64,000 bases of DNA from Geodermatophilus saharensis (GTDB taxonomy: Bacteria; Actinomycetota; Actinomycetes; Mycobacteriales; Geodermatophilaceae). Below, one piece after another: positions 62,147 to 64,000 of this stretch; within the stretch, counting starts at the first letter, position 1, and the number at the start of each line of letters is the position of its first letter. The stretch is from NCBI RefSeq assembly GCF_900188205.1, contig NZ_FZOH01000006.1:124001-188000 (forward strand), in the 5' to 3' direction. A program made the position numbers and the translations under genes. The notes beneath the pieces are model-generated. The model saw nothing but the letters and a program-made list of their open reading frames with translations. It was not told where the DNA came from and searched no databases.

Positions 62147-63490
62147 TCAGCGCTGCGGGCCGATGCCCTGGTCGTTGAGGCCCTGCAGGATCCGGGAGGA
62201 CTCCTCGAAGCCGATCACGATGATGGCGTCGGGGTTGAAGTCGACCATCTGCTGGACCTCGGCGTCGAAGTTCGCCGCCTGCGGGTCGTAGGTGATGGAG
62301 ACGATGTCGTCCTCGGACAGACCGGCGCTGACCAGGTTGTTCTTGGTGTTCTCCGCGAGCCCGGTGCCGTAGGGGTCGTTGAGGGCCAGGATCCCCACGG
62401 TGTTGTTGCCGTCGGCGATGATCAGGTCGGCGAGGGCGCGGGCCTGCAGCGTGTCCGGCGGGGCGGTGCGGAAGTACAGCCCGTTGTCGTTGTAGGTGGT
62501 GAACTGGTCGGACGTGTTCGCCGGCGAGAACTGCAGGACACCGGCGCCGGTGATGGCGTCGATGACCGTGAGGCTCACGCCCGAGGACGCCGCACCGATG
62601 ATCGCGTTGACGCCCGACTGCAGCAGCCGGTCGACGGTCTGGGTGGCGGTGTCGGTCGAGGCGTCACCGGAGTCACCCTCGACGAGCTGCACCGGCTGGC
62701 CCAGGACGCCGCCCGCGGCGTTGATGTCGTTGAGCGCGAGCTTGGCGCCGGCGACCTCCGGCGGGCCGAGGAAGGCCAGGTTGCCGGTGAGCGGCAGCAG
62801 CGTGCCGATGACCAGCGGGCCACCGGTCGTGCCCGCCGGGGCGTACGCCGGGCCCTCGTTGGTGGTGGCGTTGGCCTCGTCGCCGGCGATGACGAACTCG
62901 GTGGCGTCGCTGTCGAGCTGGTTGTCCTCGCCGAACTGCAGCAGGCCGAAGCTCGCCGCGGCGGGCTCACCGGCGTCGGTGAAGGCCAGCGGGCCGGAGA
63001 TGCCGTCGTAGTCGACGTTGCCGCCGGCGTTGATGATGTCCAGGCAGGCCTGGAAGTCCTCGCACTTGTCGCCGCCGGCGGTGATGCCGTTGACGTACTC
63101 CTTGAAGACGTTGGCGTCGTTGGTCCCCGCCGCCTGGGCGGCCAGCGCGGTGACGATCACCGCGTCGTAGGTCTCACCCGCGTAGTTGTAGTCCTGCAGG
63201 TTCGGGTCGACCTCGAGCAGCCGGTCGGTGAAGTCCGAGCCCAGCTCGGTGAGGGGCGTGGTGCCCTTCATGCCGGCGAGCGCGCCCTGCTCGGTGAAGT
63301 CCTCACCGAGGGCGTTGCCCATGTTGCCGTCGGTGCCGTAGATGTTGACCTGCTTCTCGCCGCTCGCGGCGTCGCCGCCACCGCCGGAGCCGCCGCCGGA
63401 GTCCCCGTCGTCCCCGCCACCGCAGGCGGTGAGGGCGATCAGGGCGGCGGACGTGACGGCGATGCTGCGGGCGTAGGTACGCGTGCGCAT
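62147..63490 (-). CDS. livK: Circularly permuted LivJ/LivK-type substrate-binding lipoprotein
   Basis: A 447-residue lipoprotein (lipobox LTAC, Cys23) that should deliver substrate to the adjacent LivHMGF transporter. The domain order is unusual. After a Gly/Asp-rich linker, residues about 47-202 match the C-terminal half of a LivJ/LivK protein (QVNIYGTDGNMGNALGEDF, AGETYDAVIVTALAA, GGDKCEDF, YDGISGPLAFTDAGE). A linker at about 203-224 leads to residues 225-447, which match the canonical mature N-terminal half (PLVIGTLLPLTGNLAFLGP, INAAGGVLGQ, GAASSGVSLTVIDAITGAGV) and end at GFEESSRILQGLNDQGIGPQ, exactly where the first segment would continue. The reading frame is intact with a good start and terminator, so this is a likely circular permutation rather than a frameshift. 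Confidence 0.88.
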   Translation of the reverse strand: MRTRTYARSIAVTSAALIALTACGGGDDGDSGGGSGGGGDAASGEKQVNIYGTDGNMGNALGEDFTEQGALAGMKGTTPLTELGSDFTDRLLEVDPNLQDYNYAGETYDAVIVTALAAQAAGTNDANVFKEYVNGITAGGDKCEDFQACLDIINAGGNVDYDGISGPLAFTDAGEPAAASFGLLQFGEDNQLDSDATEFVIAGDEANATTNEGPAYAPAGTTGGPLVIGTLLPLTGNLAFLGPPEVAGAKLALNDINAAGGVLGQPVQLVEGDSGDASTDTATQTVDRLLQSGVNAIIGAASSGVSLTVIDAITGAGVLQFSPANTSDQFTTYNDNGLYFRTAPPDTLQARALADLIIADGNNTVGILALNDPYGTGLAENTKNNLVSAGLSEDDIVSITYDPQAANFDAEVQQMVDFNPDAIIVIGFEESSRILQGLNDQGIGPQR

Positions 63491-63523
63491 CCAGCAACTC
63501 CCAGTTGTCGTACGTCGGGTGCG

Positions 63524-63550
63524 GGGGCCGGGCGCGGACGCGCCGGCCCC
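63524..63550 (-). promoter_or_regulatory. Leader hairpin upstream of the substrate-binding protein gene
   Basis: Arms GGGGCCGG (63524-63531) and CCGGCCCC (63543-63550), 34 nt before the start codon on the minus strand. It could affect mRNA stability; no -10/-35 pair was convincing in the rest of the 164-bp gap. Confidence 0.35.
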
Positions 63551-63654
63551 GTCAGTCCGCAGAACGTAACCGCTGCCACAGGGAGCGGAAGTGGGTGAGC
63601 GGAGACCGTGACGAGGTCGTGACCTGCACCGATCACCCAGGTCACCGCTGTCAC

Positions 63655-64000
63655 TCAGGAGGGTGCACCCTCCGCGGGGGTCGCGTCGCCGGCCAGGATG
63701 CGCTCGGCCAGCGCCTTCATCGACGTCCGCTCGTTCATGGCCGTGCGCTGGATGGACCGGAACGCCTCGGCCTCGGTGATCCCCTGCTCGGCCATCAGCC
63801 GGCCCTTGGCCTTCTCGACGACCTTGCGGGCCTCGAGCCGCTCCTCGAGCGTGCGGACCTCGCCGTCGAGGGCGGAGATCTCGGTGAACCGGGCGCGCGC
63901 CACCTCGATCGCCGGCACCAGGTCGTTCTTGGAGAACGGCTTGACCAGGTAGGCCATGGCGCCGGCGTCACGGGCCCGCTCGACCAGCTCGCGCTGGCTG
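63655..64000 (-). CDS. pdtaR: ANTAR-domain response regulator, C-terminal part (PdtaR-like)
   Basis: The 5' end lies beyond the window; about 115 codons are seen. They contain the end of a receiver domain (AGAMAYLVKPFSKNDLVPAI with the conserved Lys-Pro) and a complete ANTAR domain (LEARKVVEKAKGRLMAEQGI, then ITEAEAFRSIQRTAMNERTS). ANTAR regulators bind two-hairpin RNA motifs and prevent termination when phosphorylated. Location near polA, rpsA and coaE matches the mycobacterial pdtaR neighbourhood. The translated frame continues upstream of the internal Met at 63957. Confidence 0.88.
   Translation of the reverse strand, partial: SQRELVERARDAGAMAYLVKPFSKNDLVPAIEVARARFTEISALDGEVRTLEERLEARKVVEKAKGRLMAEQGITEAEAFRSIQRTAMNERTSMKALAERILAGDATPAEGAPS

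Noticed and set aside
62147-63490. Explaining the swapped order of the substrate-binding protein by a frameshift or two fused genes
   Set aside because: One uninterrupted frame with a single signal peptide, a clean linker and one stop; no second start, lipobox or stop lies between the halves.

Overview
The window is 64 kb of very high-GC DNA with tightly packed genes, many GTG starts and frequent 1-4 nt start/stop overlaps. The gene content is actinobacterial: an SsgA/SsgB-family morphogenesis protein, the phosphatidylinositol mannoside genes (pgsA, acyltransferase, pimA), an F420-type luciferase-like oxidoreductase, an ANTAR regulator (pdtaR-like), and the gene neighbourhoods aspS-hisS-relA-apt-secF-secD-yajC-ruvBAC-yebC-pimA-pgsA-thrS and coaE-rpsA-polA. 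Together these suggest a chromosomal segment of a Geodermatophilaceae-like or related organism; that family-level placement is inference. No phage, plasmid, CRISPR array, rRNA or transposase was seen.
Region 1 (1-14345) looks like a catabolic cluster for amines or amino acids: class-III aminotransferase, UspA, two APC permeases, a saccharopine-dehydrogenase-like enzyme, an F420-type LLM oxidoreductase, a GntR/FCD regulator coupled to a soluble Cache-like protein, an Fe-S/FAD oxidoreductase pair with a small unknown protein, and an aminobutyraldehyde-type aldehyde dehydrogenase. Region 2 (14355-15462) is an AbiEi/DUF559-like gene bracketed by two 80-bp direct repeats, one of which is a perfect 25-bp-arm palindrome.
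Region 3 (15477-24331) holds a class-V aminotransferase, ASCH protein, aspS, aldo/keto reductase, hisS, an MBL hydrolase, two tandem peptidyl-prolyl isomerases and a methyltransferase. Region 4 (24372-33618) is a housekeeping block on the minus strand: relA, apt, secF, secD, yajC, ruvB, ruvA, ruvC. Region 5 (33773-41667) runs from thrS through HIT, pgsA, an acyltransferase, pimA, a LemA-like protein, a DUF418-like membrane protein and yebC, and covers translation, inositol-lipid mannoside synthesis and translation-linked regulation.
Region 6 (41753-47309) is mixed: MOSC, HNH, RibD-like reductase, four tRNAs (Val-CAC, Gly-GCC, Cys-GCA, Val-GAC), an ECF sigma/anti-sigma pair divergent from the SsgA-family gene, and coaE. 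Region 7 (47468-57119) has rpsA, a methyltransferase, an HxlR regulator with a clear operator-like palindrome facing a GNAT gene, a membrane protein with a sigma-like N-terminus, polA, a thioesterase and a GNAT. Region 8 (57283-64000) is a branched-chain amino-acid-type ABC transporter (livH-livM-livG-livF), a convergent substrate-binding lipoprotein gene, and the end of a pdtaR-like regulator.
The most striking observation is that the substrate-binding lipoprotein (62147-63490) appears circularly permuted: after the lipoprotein signal peptide comes what is normally the C-terminal half of a LivJ/LivK protein, then a linker, then the canonical N-terminal half, which runs to the stop codon. Other notable items are the repeat-bracketed DUF559 gene, a dispersed palindromic repeat found at the 3' ends of three minus-strand genes, a LivH permease with an extra secreted domain, and a Cys/Gly-rich tail on the Fe-S protein.
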